Below are positions 1 to 9,715 of a DNA stretch of 45,235 bases, in pieces. The notes beneath the pieces are model-generated. The model was given only the letters and a program-made list of their open reading frames with translations. It did not search any database and was not told where the DNA came from. Within the stretch, counting starts at the first letter, position 1. Each line of letters opens with the position of its first letter. The position numbers were made by a program, and so were the translations under genes. Origin of the DNA: a virus; IMG/VR virus record IMGVR_UViG_3300032331_001681, positions 1-45,235 of that record; one strand, written 5' to 3'.

Positions 1-72
1 ATCCGCTTTGACATGGCACAACTAATCGCCGCGCTCGACAAGCGCATCACTCTGCTTGAAAAGGGCAAATAA
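1..72 (+). CDS. C-terminal end of a gene starting outside the window
   Basis: An open frame runs from base 1 to a TAA at 70-72 and gives 23 residues ending LDKRITLLEKGK. The stop touches the ATG of the holin-like gene at 73, the tight spacing seen throughout this operon. The heptad-like Leu/Ile pattern suggests a short helix or coiled coil at the protein's end. The rest lies upstream of the window, presumably between the capsid gene and here if the genome is circular. Function cannot be assigned. Confidence 0.6.
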   Translation: MRFDMAQLIAALDKRITLLEKGK

Positions 73-594
73 ATGGACCTTCTTGCTAAATTTGGCCCCC
101 TACTTGGTCAACTGGCCCCGTCCATCGCCACGGCGTTGGGTGGCCCGCTGGCTGGCGTTGCCGTCAAGACCCTGTCCAGCGCCCTCTTTGGGCATGAGGA
201 CGGCACCGAGGAGCAGATCTCCGAGGCCATGGCGTCCGCCACGCCCGACCAGCTCGCCGCCATCAAGAAGATCGACGCCGACTTCAAGGTCCAAATGAAG
301 TCCCTCGACATCGACCTTGAGCGCATTGCCGCTGGTGACCGCGACAGCGCCCGGCAGATGCAGCGGGAGACCAAAGATTGGACGCCGAAGGCGTTGGCCT
401 TCTTCATCACGTTCGGCTTCTTCGGGGCGCTGATATGGATCATGGTGTTTGGAATCCCACAGACGGGGACCGAGGTTCTTCTGATGATGCTGGGATCTCT
501 CAGCACTTCATGGACTGGCGTCGTCCAGTTTTATTATGGGTCGTCGGCTGGTTCAAAGGCCAAGAACGACCTCCTTGCGGCAAAGGACAAGTGA
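73..594 (+). CDS. Holin (three-TM holin family-like)
   Basis: This 173-residue protein probably forms the inner-membrane lesion that releases the endolysin. A hydrophobic N-terminal stretch (about residues 4-40) is followed by a charged middle (45-105). Two strongly hydrophobic segments follow, about 106-128 (ALAFFITFGFFGALIWIMVF) and 132-152, then a short GSSAGSKAK tail. That layout, and the YYGSSAGSK ending, match the 3-TM phage holin family (Holin_3TMs). The endolysin gene begins one base after its stop, a classic lysis cassette. A general membrane protein is possible, but the neighbour makes holin by far the best call. Confidence 0.8.
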   Translation: MDLLAKFGPLLGQLAPSIATALGGPLAGVAVKTLSSALFGHEDGTEEQISEAMASATPDQLAAIKKIDADFKVQMKSLDIDLERIAAGDRDSARQMQRETKDWTPKALAFFITFGFFGALIWIMVFGIPQTGTEVLLMMLGSLSTSWTGVVQFYYGSSAGSKAKNDLLAAKDK

Positions 595-595
595 C

Positions 596-1108
596 ATGAG
601 AGAGAATTGGGAATCCTGCTTTGAGATGGTTCTGAAGCACGAGGGCGGCTTTGTAAATAATCCAAAAGATCCAGGTGGGATGACAAACTTGGGCGTTACA
701 AAAGCTGCTTGGGAGTCCTATTGGAAGCGAAGTTCTTCAGAATCAGAGATGCGCAGCTTGACCCCCAATATCGTCAAGCCGTTCTATAAAGCGATGTATT
801 GGGACAAGATCAAGGGCGATGATCTCCCTTCTGGCGCGGATTACGCAGCCTATGACTTGGCTGTTAACTCCGGGGTTGGCCGGGCGGCAAAATACCTTCA
901 AGAGATTGCTGGCGTAACTGCTGACGGCGTAATTGGCCCTAAGTCATTGGAGGCTATCAAAGTTTGTGACCCCCAAGAATTGGCTAATGCTCTTTGCGAT
1001 AAGCGGCTTGATTTCTTGAAGCGGCTCCCAACTTTTGAAACTTTTGGCAAAGGGTGGAGCCGCCGTGTTGCCGAGGTTAAAGAAAAGGCCATGAGCATGA
1101 CAACCTAA
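596..1108 (+). CDS. Endolysin, GH108-type N-acetylmuramidase
   Basis: The 170-residue product should cleave glycan strands of peptidoglycan at lysis. The N-terminus contains LKHEGGF with the expected catalytic glutamate at residue 16. GGMTNLGVTKAAW and YDLAVNSGVGRAAKYLQ follow, as in glycosyl hydrolase family 108, and the C-terminal half (ADGVIGPKSLEAI) matches the peptidoglycan-binding region that normally follows this domain. No signal peptide is seen, so export depends on the holin upstream. The start at 596 (MRENWES) was chosen over an upstream in-frame ATG because it sits just after the holin stop. Confidence 0.88.
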   Translation: MRENWESCFEMVLKHEGGFVNNPKDPGGMTNLGVTKAAWESYWKRSSSESEMRSLTPNIVKPFYKAMYWDKIKGDDLPSGADYAAYDLAVNSGVGRAAKYLQEIAGVTADGVIGPKSLEAIKVCDPQELANALCDKRLDFLKRLPTFETFGKGWSRRVAEVKEKAMSMTT

Positions 1109-1126
1109 GGGGAATGATGCTATAGT
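1097..1126 (+). promoter_or_regulatory. Putative promoter, extended -10 type
   Basis: An ATGACA box (1097-1102) lies 18 bases before TGC TATAGT (extended -10, TATAGT at 1121-1126), inside the gap between endolysin and adaptor genes. GCTATAGT recurs in the divergent promoter pair at 33452-33484. It would drive the adaptor and following tail genes. Confidence 0.45.
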
Positions 1127-1147
1127 GAGCGGATCACGGGGTTAGTC

Positions 1148-1921
1148 ATGACCACAGGCCTCACATATTCGCAGTATGTTACCCAGATCGCCACCATGGC
1201 GGTCGTGGAGCCAACCGATACTGCGTTCTTGACCATTTTGCCCCAGATGATCACCTACGCCGAGAACCGGATGTACCGTGACATTGACTTCATGTTCACG
1301 TCCACGTCCCTGCACGGCGTCAGCTTTGTTCTAACGGCTGGAAACAGGAACTTATCTTTTGACATAAACTTAGCATCAAATTTAGATGCGGCCTCAGGTA
1401 CATTTGTTGTCAGCGAGCAGATTAATCTTTTGACTGACGCAAGCGGCAACGCCGCTAGTACAACCAATCCAGACGCTTGCGTCCGAGTCCCGCTTCTGCC
1501 AACGACAAAAGAATTTCTTGATGCAGTTTATGGCTCGTCTTTGACTGCTAACCGTGGCCAACCCCAGTATTTTGTACCCTTCAACGAGACGTTGTTCTTC
1601 GTCGGCCCGGTGCCTGATCAAAACTATCCCGTTGAAGTTGTTGGCACATATAGGCCCAACAGTCTCTCGGCGACGAACACATCGACATTCATTAGCCTTT
1701 ATTTGCCAGATGTGTTTATCATGGCCTCCATGATCTACATCTCTGCCTATCAGCGTAACTTTGGCCGCGCCAACGACGACCCGCAGATGGCCGTCACCTA
1801 TGAGAGCCAGTATCAAGCCCTCCTGAAGAGCGCCATTGTTGAAGAGGCTCGAAAGAAGTTTGACTCCGCAGGATGGTCTTCGCAGAGCCCCGCCACTGTT
1901 GCTACGCCGACAAGGGGATAA
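1148..1921 (+). CDS. Head-tail adaptor protein (SU10 adaptor-like)
   Basis: This 257-residue protein probably docks under the portal and joins it to the tail nozzle. The N-terminal part has the AENRMYRDIDF motif (about residues 38-48), and the middle carries a beta-rich stretch ending in VGTYRPNSLS. The pattern resembles the adaptor family typified by Escherichia phage SU10 and other short-tailed phages. The next gene encodes a large beta-rich nozzle-like protein, which supports the assignment. Family recognition is from memory of motifs, so the exact structural role is inferred. Confidence 0.65.
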   Translation: MTTGLTYSQYVTQIATMAVVEPTDTAFLTILPQMITYAENRMYRDIDFMFTSTSLHGVSFVLTAGNRNLSFDINLASNLDAASGTFVVSEQINLLTDASGNAASTTNPDACVRVPLLPTTKEFLDAVYGSSLTANRGQPQYFVPFNETLFFVGPVPDQNYPVEVVGTYRPNSLSATNTSTFISLYLPDVFIMASMIYISAYQRNFGRANDDPQMAVTYESQYQALLKSAIVEEARKKFDSAGWSSQSPATVATPTRG

Positions 1922-1924
1922 CCC

Positions 1925-4228
1925 ATGCCCCATCAAGCGCTCAAGCTTCAGCCAGGCGTCGATCAGAACAAGACGCCCGCGCTCAATGAAGCTGCAATCT
2001 CGGAAAGCCAGCTTATCCGGTTCATCCCGGATCGGACTCTTGGCGGATTGGTACAGAAACTGGGTGGCTGGACAAAGTTTTATGCCAACAAGATCGGCTC
2101 TACAGTCCGCTGTCTATGGGGATGGGAAGATACCAACTCAAATTCTTATTTGGCCGTTGGCGCGGAGGGCGCATCTCCCATTGCTGTCACAGGCGCGAGT
2201 GGCACAGGAACTACGGCTACGTTGACGTTCACGGGCCCGTTCTCTTTTGTCGTTGGGCATTTGATAACAGTCAGCGGTGTAAATCCTAGTGGATATAATG
2301 GGACCTATACGATCACTGCAACCACTTCTACTAGCGTGTCTTACGCCAGTGCTACTACGACTCCGTATGTATCTGGAGGGTTGATAACTGGCGGCGGCGG
2401 ATCGTTGGAAGTCATTATCAGCGGCGGCAGTCAGGACATCACGCCTGAGAAACTTACGGTCAACACAACTGTAAGCTTCAGCACCACATCAGGTAGCGAT
2501 GTGGTGACCGTTTTTGATACTGGCCGCAATACAAGCGATTTCTGGGTTGTCGACATAAAAACCCAGATCAGCGTTGGCGGTCTCATCCTCTTTGGGCAAT
2601 ATCAAATCTACAATCCGGGTCTAACGGCAAACCAATATAACATTTACGCTACGGATGTTGGCGGCTCTCCTAGCAACGCAACCTTTACTGTCGCTAATGG
2701 CGGTTCCGTCTCGTTGTTTACAACTGCTGCTGGACTGCCTCAAGTAAATGTCACCCTCAACAATCATGGATATATTGCGGGTGAAACTTTCCCAATTCTT
2801 GTGGCTACTTCTGTTGGCGGAATCACTTTGTACGGGAATTACACTATTGTTAGCATCGCAGATGCCAATAATTTTGTAATCAATGCCACATCAATTCCCA
2901 CCACAAGCGCTTCCGCATCAGAAAATGGCGGTCAAGTTCAGTTTGTTTATTACAATGGCGTTGGCCCGTTGCCGCCGGGGATTGGGTACGGCATCAGTGG
3001 CTATGGATTCTATGGATACGGCGGAACGATTTCTGGCACGAGTGCCCGTGGGGTTCCTATCAACGCAACGGACTGGACCTTAGACAATTGGGGCGCAACC
3101 CTGATTGCCAGCCCGCTCAGTGGGCCTGTTTACGCATGGAATCCATCTGCATCAAATGCAGTGGCAAGCATCATCGCTGCTGCGCCACCTGTTAATCTGG
3201 GCGTTTTTGTTGCAATGCCCCAGCGTCAGATTATCGCGTGGGGTTCGACATTTACAGGCATTGCAGATCCGTTGTTGATCCGTTGGTGCGATGTCGATAA
3301 CTACGATCAGTGGGCTGCGTCGATCACAAATCAAGCAGGCTCATACCGAATTCCAAAAGGGTCGCGAATTGTTCAGGGCATTCAGGCCGGTCAGCAGGGT
3401 CTGATATGGACTGATCTTGGCGTTTGGGCGATGCAATATGTCGGACTTCCATATGTCTATCAGTTCAATGAGCTTGGGACTGGGTGCGGTTTGATTGGCC
3501 GCAAGGCTGCTGGTTCGGTAAACGGAATCGTTTATTGGATGGGCGCAAGCCAGTTTTATAGGCTTTCTGGCAGTGGTGTTGAACCCATTCGTTGCCCCGT
3601 TTGGGATGTTGTTTTTCAGGATCTGGATACGACAAATCTTGACCGTATCAGAGTTGCGCCCAACTCTCGCTTTGGCGAAATCACTTGGTATTTCCCCACC
3701 ATCAGCAATGGCGGTGAAAACTATGGCTACGTCAAATACAACTTTGTTTTGGACCAGTGGGATTACGGGTTCAACTCTGCGTCTAATCCCTATGTGGCGC
3801 GGTCTGCGTGGATCAACGAGTCGGTTTTGGGTGCGCCAATTGGCGCAGGCTTAAACCAATACATCTATCAGCATGAAACATCGACGGACGCTGATGGAAC
3901 AGCTATGAACAGCTACTTCCAAACAGGTTATTTTGCTTTGACGGAAGCCGATGTCAAAAGCTTCATAGATCAGGTTTGGCCTGATATGAAATGGGGTTAC
4001 TATGATGGTACGCAAGGTGCCAATATCTTGCTGACCTTCTATGTAACTGATTACCCCGGACAAACGCCAACAGCGTATGGCCCCTACACTTTGACGCAAG
4101 CAACAACCTACATCACCCCACGATTCCGTGGCCGTTTGGTTGCGATAAGGGTCGAGAGTGATGACATTGGCTCGTTTTGGCGTCTTGGGAATATGCGCTA
4201 CCGCATTCAGCCCGATGGGAAGTTCTGA
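1925..4228 (+). CDS. Tail nozzle / tail tubular protein
   Basis: This 767-residue, Gly/Thr/Ser- and Tyr-rich protein is predicted to be mainly beta strand. It begins MPHQALKLQPGVDQNKTPAL and soon has LGGLVQKLGGWTKFY, a KxxGW-type motif common at the start of nozzle or stabilisation proteins of short-tailed phages. Residues about 80-310 contain repeated Ig-like or propeller-like strands, and the C-terminal half (YRIPKGSRIVQGIQAGQQGLIWTD onward in meaning) resembles the propeller of nozzle proteins. It follows the adaptor with a 3-base gap. A baseplate or spike role is the alternative. Confidence 0.62.
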   Translation: MPHQALKLQPGVDQNKTPALNEAAISESQLIRFIPDRTLGGLVQKLGGWTKFYANKIGSTVRCLWGWEDTNSNSYLAVGAEGASPIAVTGASGTGTTATLTFTGPFSFVVGHLITVSGVNPSGYNGTYTITATTSTSVSYASATTTPYVSGGLITGGGGSLEVIISGGSQDITPEKLTVNTTVSFSTTSGSDVVTVFDTGRNTSDFWVVDIKTQISVGGLILFGQYQIYNPGLTANQYNIYATDVGGSPSNATFTVANGGSVSLFTTAAGLPQVNVTLNNHGYIAGETFPILVATSVGGITLYGNYTIVSIADANNFVINATSIPTTSASASENGGQVQFVYYNGVGPLPPGIGYGISGYGFYGYGGTISGTSARGVPINATDWTLDNWGATLIASPLSGPVYAWNPSASNAVASIIAAAPPVNLGVFVAMPQRQIIAWGSTFTGIADPLLIRWCDVDNYDQWAASITNQAGSYRIPKGSRIVQGIQAGQQGLIWTDLGVWAMQYVGLPYVYQFNELGTGCGLIGRKAAGSVNGIVYWMGASQFYRLSGSGVEPIRCPVWDVVFQDLDTTNLDRIRVAPNSRFGEITWYFPTISNGGENYGYVKYNFVLDQWDYGFNSASNPYVARSAWINESVLGAPIGAGLNQYIYQHETSTDADGTAMNSYFQTGYFALTEADVKSFIDQVWPDMKWGYYDGTQGANILLTFYVTDYPGQTPTAYGPYTLTQATTYITPRFRGRLVAIRVESDDIGSFWRLGNMRYRIQPDGKF

Positions 4229-4686
4229 TGCCAGCATCACTTGACGATATTCTTACAACACAGAAGAACGGCGTCGTTGCTATCAACGGCATCAACCAAA
4301 CGCTCAGACAGATTGAGGCTGATCTGCCGTGCATTTGCACCAATTTGGCTGCAATTGTCGTTCAGTTAGAAGGTTTAGCCACCAATCTTTATCCATCAAC
4401 TGTCAGCGCAACAATTCAAGCGTCTACAACGTCCCTTATCATTGCTGGATCAGGCCGTATTTTTGCGGTTTCCATTCCAACTCATTCTGGCTCTGCTCAG
4501 ATTGAGGTTTATAATTCCGCGACCACAGGCGGCATTGCGGCGACAAACCTGATCTACAAATCACTGCCATCAAATGCTTCTTCATTTACGCCCTATGAGA
4601 CGGTCAACCTTGCCTACACAAATGGCATAGTCATCAAAACAGATGCTGGCATTACATGCTGCATCGCTTACACTCCCGCTCCATGA
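4228..4686 (+). CDS. Hypothetical small tail-associated protein
   Basis: The ATG shares one base with the nozzle stop (TGATG), so the two are translationally coupled. The 152-residue product starts [20 protein letters not shown], continues with a predicted helix ([14 protein letters not shown]), then a beta-rich second half (about 60-150) rich in Thr, Ser and Ala. A helix followed by a beta domain suits a fibre-attachment or decoration protein. No family was recognised with confidence. Confidence 0.6.
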   Translation: MPASLDDILTTQKNGVVAINGINQTLRQIEADLPCICTNLAAIVVQLEGLATNLYPSTVSATIQASTTSLIIAGSGRIFAVSIPTHSGSAQIEVYNSATTGGIAATNLIYKSLPSNASSFTPYETVNLAYTNGIVIKTDAGITCCIAYTPAP

Positions 4687-4693
4687 GGACGCC

Positions 4694-5260
4694 ATGCCAC
4701 TAGCCAAAGGTTCCTCGCAAAAGACAATCAGTTCTAATATCAGCGAGCTTGTCCATACAGGCAAGTATCCGCAAAAACAGGCTATCGCGATTGCTCTTAG
4801 CGAATCGCGCAAGAAAAGAGCTGCTGGTGGAACCATGACAAAAACTGTCACCGCGCCAAAGATGAGTGGCATCAAGCCTCATATTGGCCCAATCCATAGC
4901 GCTGTGGCTGGGCGCACAGACCATCTTCCCATGCATGTACCATCAGGATCTTACGTAATCCCAGCAGACATAATCTCGGCTATGGGCGAAGGGAATACCA
5001 TGGCTGGGTTCAAGATTATGAACGACATTACTAAGATGTACGGCGGTTTACCCAAGGCTTTTGCTGGCGGGGGCATGGCTGGTGAACATGTCCCAATTGT
5101 TGCTGCTGGCGGGGAATATGTTATTCCTCCTGAAGTGGTGGTTAATATTGGTGGCGGCAATATGGATAGCGGCCACACAGAATTGGATGATTTCGTAAAA
5201 AAGATGCGGGCTAAGACGGTAAAAACGCTTAAGGCGTTGCCTGGGCCGAAGAAGAACTAG
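4694..5260 (+). CDS. Hypothetical structural protein with Gly-rich repeats
   Basis: The 188-residue product has an N-terminal helix-rich motif ([20 protein letters not shown], about residues 19-38) seen in small phage proteins of the DUF6496 type. The C-terminal half contains a two-fold repeat: [19 protein letters not shown] and [19 protein letters not shown]. Similar Gly-rich GGEYVIP segments occur in virion proteins elsewhere in this genome. It sits between the nozzle region and the ejection proteins, so a virion role is likely but unproven. Confidence 0.6.
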   Translation: MPLAKGSSQKTISSNISELVHTGKYPQKQAIAIALSESRKKRAAGGTMTKTVTAPKMSGIKPHIGPIHSAVAGRTDHLPMHVPSGSYVIPADIISAMGEGNTMAGFKIMNDITKMYGGLPKAFAGGGMAGEHVPIVAAGGEYVIPPEVVVNIGGGNMDSGHTELDDFVKKMRAKTVKTLKALPGPKKN

Positions 5261-5270
5261 GGGGTAGTTC

Positions 5271-5762
5271 ATGTCTGATGACTTTGGGGTAAGAATTGGA
5301 ACGCCGGAAGATGTCCATCCCATGATGGACTTAGCGCTCCAGGCTTGTGAAGAAAATGGGTTCGTGGACCCAAATCCTCAAAAGCTTTTAGCTGAGATCT
5401 GGCCAGCTCTTAACCTTGATCACGGCCTTGTAGGAATTATTCAAGATGGCGGCGGGGAACTTGAGGGAGCTATCCTTCTCAGGGTGGGGCCGATGTGGTA
5501 TTCTGACGCCAATGTCTTGGAAGAGCGCGCTATTTTCATTCATCCAAACTACCGTAGTGCAAAAGGGGGTAGAGCCCGTCGCCTGTGTGAGTTCTCCAAA
5601 AAGACTGCTGATACTTTGGGGATCCCGCTGATGATTGGGGTTTTGTCGAACCACCGGACGGAAGCTAAAGTCCGTCTGTATGAGCGTCAATTTGGGAAGC
5701 CAAGTGGCGCGTTTTTCCTGTATAATGCGCGCACTGGCGCATTTAAGGCGGCTGCGGAGTAG
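5271..5762 (+). CDS. GNAT-family N-acetyltransferase
   Basis: The 163-residue protein shows the layout of the GNAT fold: an N-terminal RIGTPEDVHPMMDLA helix, a central strand LEGAILLRVGPMW, then LEERAIFIHPNYRSAKGGRARRLCEFSKKTA, whose RSAKGGRARRL segment fits the acetyl-CoA pyrophosphate loop (Q/RxxGxG/A). The C-terminal LYERQFGKPSGAFFLY also fits. Substrate is unknown; virion or host proteins are candidates because the gene lies in the structural operon. Such acetyltransferases recur between tail genes in related environmental phages. Confidence 0.75.
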   Translation: MSDDFGVRIGTPEDVHPMMDLALQACEENGFVDPNPQKLLAEIWPALNLDHGLVGIIQDGGGELEGAILLRVGPMWYSDANVLEERAIFIHPNYRSAKGGRARRLCEFSKKTADTLGIPLMIGVLSNHRTEAKVRLYERQFGKPSGAFFLYNARTGAFKAAAE

Positions 5763-5767
5763 ACAAT

Positions 5768-8700
5768 ATGGGCGGTGGCGGCAAAGGTGGTACCACCACA
5801 CAGACAGTATCTATTCCGCCAGAAGTTTTGGCGCGGTATAACGCTGTCAATGCCAGGGCTGAAGAAACGGCAAAACAGCCTTTTCAGCAATATGGCGGTG
5901 AATTTGTTGCCCCGCTGACTCCTACGCAGACCGCTGGCATCCAAGGCACCAACGTCGCTGCTAGCCAAGCGCAGCCTTATTTTAATGCCGCAACTCAAGG
6001 CCTTTTGGGCGCTCAGCAGGGCGGCGCTAACTACATTGGCGCGGCCACTAATGCCGCATTGGCTGGGGCAATGCCAGTCAATCCGGGCGGTCTTCAGGTT
6101 GGCCGCTACATGAACCCATTTACCCAAAGCGTTGTTGGAGCAACCCAAGCCGCTATGGGTCAGCAGTTTGGTCAGCAACAGGCTCAGCAGCAAGCTGAAG
6201 CTATTCGCGCTGGCGCTTTTGGCGGTGATCGTTCTGGTTTGCAGCGCCAAGCATTGCGTGGTCAGCAGGCTCTTGCAGGGGCCCAGGCCATTGCCCCCCT
6301 TTATCAGCAGGGTTACCAGCAGGCGCTTCAGACAGCGCAGCAGCAACAGGGCGTTGGCCTTGGCGCGGCTCAAGCAAATCGTCAGGCAATTCAACAGCTT
6401 AGCCAGCAACTTGGTGGCCTTGGACAACAGGGCTACACAATGGGCGCTGGCGCTTCTCAGCAACTTGCCGGTCTTGGCACTGGTGCGCAGCAGGCTGCTT
6501 TGCAGGGTTCGCAGGCGCAGTTGGCGGCTGGTCAAATTGCTCAGCAGACTCAGCAGGCGCAAGATACCGCTCAGTATCAACAGTTTTTGCAAGAGCGTGG
6601 CTATCCATTCCAAGTGGCTCAGTTCTTGGCGAACATTGCCATGGGCACTGGCGCGCTGTCTGGTTCGACAACGACGACGCAACAGCCTGGCGGGTTCTTC
6701 TCTGATAAGCGCCTCAAGGATGATGTTAGAGAGATCGGCGAGACCCATGATGGTCAGCCAATCTACAGCTATAAGTACAAGGGTGATGACCGCACCCAGA
6801 TCGGTCTTATGGCGCAGGATGTCGAGAAGAAGCATCCTGAGGCTGTTGGCCTCATGGGCGGTTACAAGACCGTTGACTATAAGAAGGCTACCGAAGACTC
6901 AGAGCGCTCCCATAAAGATATGGGCGGTGGCTTGGTGCCTGATGGTTATGACTACAGCTCCATGGGCGGCGCAGTCACCTCAGACATGGCTGGCGAAGGC
7001 TTTGAGCGCGGCGGCTATGTTGGCGGGGGCCTTGTCGGCAACGATGACTGGGCTCAGATCATTGCGGCCAACAAGCAGGCTCTTGGCGTCTACGGCGGTC
7101 AGCAACCTATGGGTGGCGGCGCGCCGGGCGCAATGGGTGGCCTAAACATCCCCACATCTATGGCAACGCCCAAACTCATTACCGCTGGCGCGGCACCTAA
7201 ACAGCAGCCTTCTGGTATGTCTAGCGCTATGCAAACCGGCAAGGATATTGCTGGAATTTATAAAAGCGGCAAAGAAACTGTCGCCGATCTTGGGAAAGCC
7301 AAAGATTGGCTTAAGGAGAATATTTTTGCTGCCCATGGTGGCTTCATTGTTCCCCGCCACGCATATGCTGATGGCGGCAGTGAAGACAGCCAAGGTGAAG
7401 AGGCTGTGCCCTATGATCCTAGCGATGTCATGGGCGGCAAGGATCCTATGGAGGGCGTACTCAAGGCCGGGTCTCAGAAGCATGAGATGTTGAAGCCTGC
7501 TAATGCCCCTGGCGGAAGCGGTGGCGGATCAGGGCTTGGCCTTGGAAAATTGGCTGGCTCTGCAATAGGATCTGCTTTTGGCCCACTTGGATCAATGGCT
7601 GGTGGTTTCCTTGGCGGCTTGCTCCCGTTTGCTGAAGGCGGTCTTGTCCCGCGCCAAGGGTATGACGAGGGCGGTCCAGCAGAGCCTCCGTCTCTCGACA
7701 AGGACCCAACGCTTGGGCTCATTTCCAAATTTGAAGGGTTCCGCGAGCGCCCATACTGGGATGTTAACGCGCTTCGTACTGGGTTTGGATCCGACACAAT
7801 AACGCTCCCCAATGGAACTGTGCAGCGTGTTAATGAGGATACTCGGGTTTCTGTAGAAGATGCGAAGCGAGATCTTGCGCGCCGTACCGCAGAGTTTCAG
7901 GGCCACATTAAAGGCGCTGTTGGTGATGAATCTTGGGGCAAACTTGATCCCAATTCTCAAGCGGCACTGACTTCTGTAACCTATAACTATGGCCGTCTTC
8001 CCAAGTCCGTTGTGGAGGCTGTAAAATCAGGCGACAGAGCATCAATTGGGGCTGCGGTTAACGCTCTTGGCGTACATAATGAAGGCGTCAATGCGCGCCG
8101 TCGTGCAGAAGAGGCGTCTCTTATTGATCCTGAAGGCAAATATATGATGTCTTCAGCAGCACCTCGTCCACCGGGGCTTGTTGGTGGTGGCTTGCAGGCA
8201 TCTGCGGCTCCTACACCTTCTGGCGCGGGAGAGAAGAAGGGCCTTGGTGACATCGTTACCTCTGAGGGCTTCATTGTCCCCGCACTCGGCTTCCTCGGCT
8301 CTATGCTAGCGTCCAATAAGCCCAATCTTGGTCAAGCCCTTGGCGAAGGCATCATGGGCGGCGTTGGCGCTTACCAGACCCAGAAGAAGCAGACTGCTGA
8401 GCTTGCAAAAGGTGTTTTGGACATTGTTAAGGATCGGTTTCATCTTTCAACTGATCCAAAAACCGGGCAGACAGTTTACTTCAATAAAGCAACTGGGATG
8501 CCGATTTCCGCTGGCCAGTATGCCCAAGCTGTTGGCGGCATCGCAGATTCTCTGGGTGTCCCCCGTGGCATCCTTGGTATTCCTACAACAGGTATTGATC
8601 TTCCCAGCATTAGCGGTGGTCCAACAAAGCCTGGTGAGTTCTCTCGCCCTGGCGTGACGGCTAAGCCTGGTGAGGAGGCAAAGCCGGGGGAAGCTGCGCC

Positions 8701-9715
8701 TAAAGAACAAAAAATTGCAGGAACTGTTGACGAAGCAGATCTCCGCAAATTGTCACCAACCCAGTTGATGGAGTTTGCGCGCAAAAACAAGGAACAATTT
8801 GGCCTTGTTAAAGATCGCGATCCAGATGCCATGCAAGAGCGCATCGACGCCTATCGCAGAACTGCCCGGTCAGCTACCTTGGCGGGGAATACGGCGGAAG
8901 CTGCCACTAACGATAAATTGGCTCAGGACGAGCAGAAGCGCATGGACGATTATCTCCGCGATGCCGTTAAAATCCATGTTATGAATAACGAAGAGCTGAC
9001 AAAATCAAATGTTCAAAGCTCTCAAAAGTACATGGATGATGTCATCACGCGGATGGGAAATTACGACAACGCTCGTGGTTCTTTGAAAAGGTTGGCAGAC
9101 ATCTATAGCCGTTATGAGCCTAATCGCGCTGCTGAGATTAAGGCTAATATTGGCGACTGGGCTAATCAATTTGGCATTAATCTTGGGCCAAACTTTGAAG
9201 CTGCCGCGCCAGATGAGGCAATTAAGATTGCTACAGCGCAGGCTATTTCTGCGGCTGGCGCAAGCCAACTTGGCCGTGCGCCTAAGGTTGTTCTTGAAAA
9301 TGAGCTTAGAACTGTTCCGTCTCCAAGGCTCGCCCCTGGTGCAATCTATTCGATCATTGGTCGCACTATCGGCGAGATCGATTACGCTAATGCTCGCGAC
9401 CGTGCTTATGCAGAAAAAGGTACTGGCACTGAAGTTCCAAAGTTCCTTAGCGACTTTACGCGCCGTGAGAAACCAACCACATATATTGGCAACGCTTTTG
9501 CCGAAATACCTGTTGTTAAGGGTATGAAGCGTGAAGAGATTGATAGCCTTATGAAGAGCTACAAATTCACGCCGAGGCAAGAGGCTGAAGCAGCGGCACA
9601 GGTTGGGGCTGCGCCTGCGGTTCCGTCAGCACCGGCTGCTGGAACGGTTCTTCAGGGCTATAGATTCAATGGCGGAAATCCCGCAGATCAAAGCAACTGG
9701 ACAAAGGTGCAGTAA
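5768..9715 (+). CDS. Ejection-type internal virion protein with S74-like and GH24 lysozyme domains
   Basis: This 1315-residue protein is mosaic. Residues 1-300 are Gln/Ala/Gly-rich (QQ repeats). Residues 310-370 hold FFSDKRLKDDV and TQIGLMAQDVE, as in S74 intramolecular chaperones, with the S-x4-K pair at S312/K317. Residues 430-640 are Gly-rich with HAYADGG motifs. Residues about 647-800 form a T4-lysozyme-like domain with E656, D665 and T671, exactly the spacing of the T4 catalytic triad. The remainder is helical. It likely enters the cell envelope with the DNA and opens peptidoglycan. Its stop overlaps the next gene as TAATG. An S74 domain in the middle, not at the C-terminus, is unusual. 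Confidence 0.75.
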   Translation: MGGGGKGGTTTQTVSIPPEVLARYNAVNARAEETAKQPFQQYGGEFVAPLTPTQTAGIQGTNVAASQAQPYFNAATQGLLGAQQGGANYIGAATNAALAGAMPVNPGGLQVGRYMNPFTQSVVGATQAAMGQQFGQQQAQQQAEAIRAGAFGGDRSGLQRQALRGQQALAGAQAIAPLYQQGYQQALQTAQQQQGVGLGAAQANRQAIQQLSQQLGGLGQQGYTMGAGASQQLAGLGTGAQQAALQGSQAQLAAGQIAQQTQQAQDTAQYQQFLQERGYPFQVAQFLANIAMGTGALSGSTTTTQQPGGFFSDKRLKDDVREIGETHDGQPIYSYKYKGDDRTQIGLMAQDVEKKHPEAVGLMGGYKTVDYKKATEDSERSHKDMGGGLVPDGYDYSSMGGAVTSDMAGEGFERGGYVGGGLVGNDDWAQIIAANKQALGVYGGQQPMGGGAPGAMGGLNIPTSMATPKLITAGAAPKQQPSGMSSAMQTGKDIAGIYKSGKETVADLGKAKDWLKENIFAAHGGFIVPRHAYADGGSEDSQGEEAVPYDPSDVMGGKDPMEGVLKAGSQKHEMLKPANAPGGSGGGSGLGLGKLAGSAIGSAFGPLGSMAGGFLGGLLPFAEGGLVPRQGYDEGGPAEPPSLDKDPTLGLISKFEGFRERPYWDVNALRTGFGSDTITLPNGTVQRVNEDTRVSVEDAKRDLARRTAEFQGHIKGAVGDESWGKLDPNSQAALTSVTYNYGRLPKSVVEAVKSGDRASIGAAVNALGVHNEGVNARRRAEEASLIDPEGKYMMSSAAPRPPGLVGGGLQASAAPTPSGAGEKKGLGDIVTSEGFIVPALGFLGSMLASNKPNLGQALGEGIMGGVGAYQTQKKQTAELAKGVLDIVKDRFHLSTDPKTGQTVYFNKATGMPISAGQYAQAVGGIADSLGVPRGILGIPTTGIDLPSISGGPTKPGEFSRPGVTAKPGEEAKPGEAAPKEQKIAGTVDEADLRKLSPTQLMEFARKNKEQFGLVKDRDPDAMQERIDAYRRTARSATLAGNTAEAATNDKLAQDEQKRMDDYLRDAVKIHVMNNEELTKSNVQSSQKYMDDVITRMGNYDNARGSLKRLADIYSRYEPNRAAEIKANIGDWANQFGINLGPNFEAAAPDEAIKIATAQAISAAGASQLGRAPKVVLENELRTVPSPRLAPGAIYSIIGRTIGEIDYANARDRAYAEKGTGTEVPKFLSDFTRREKPTTYIGNAFAEIPVVKGMKREEIDSLMKSYKFTPRQEAEAAAQVGAAPAVPSAPAAGTVLQGYRFNGGNPADQSNWTKVQ

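Noticed and set aside
5687-6835. Long minus-strand frame of 382 residues opposite the ejection protein gene
   Set aside because: It is the complement of Gln/Ala-rich repeats and gives an implausible Leu/Arg/Ser-rich protein.
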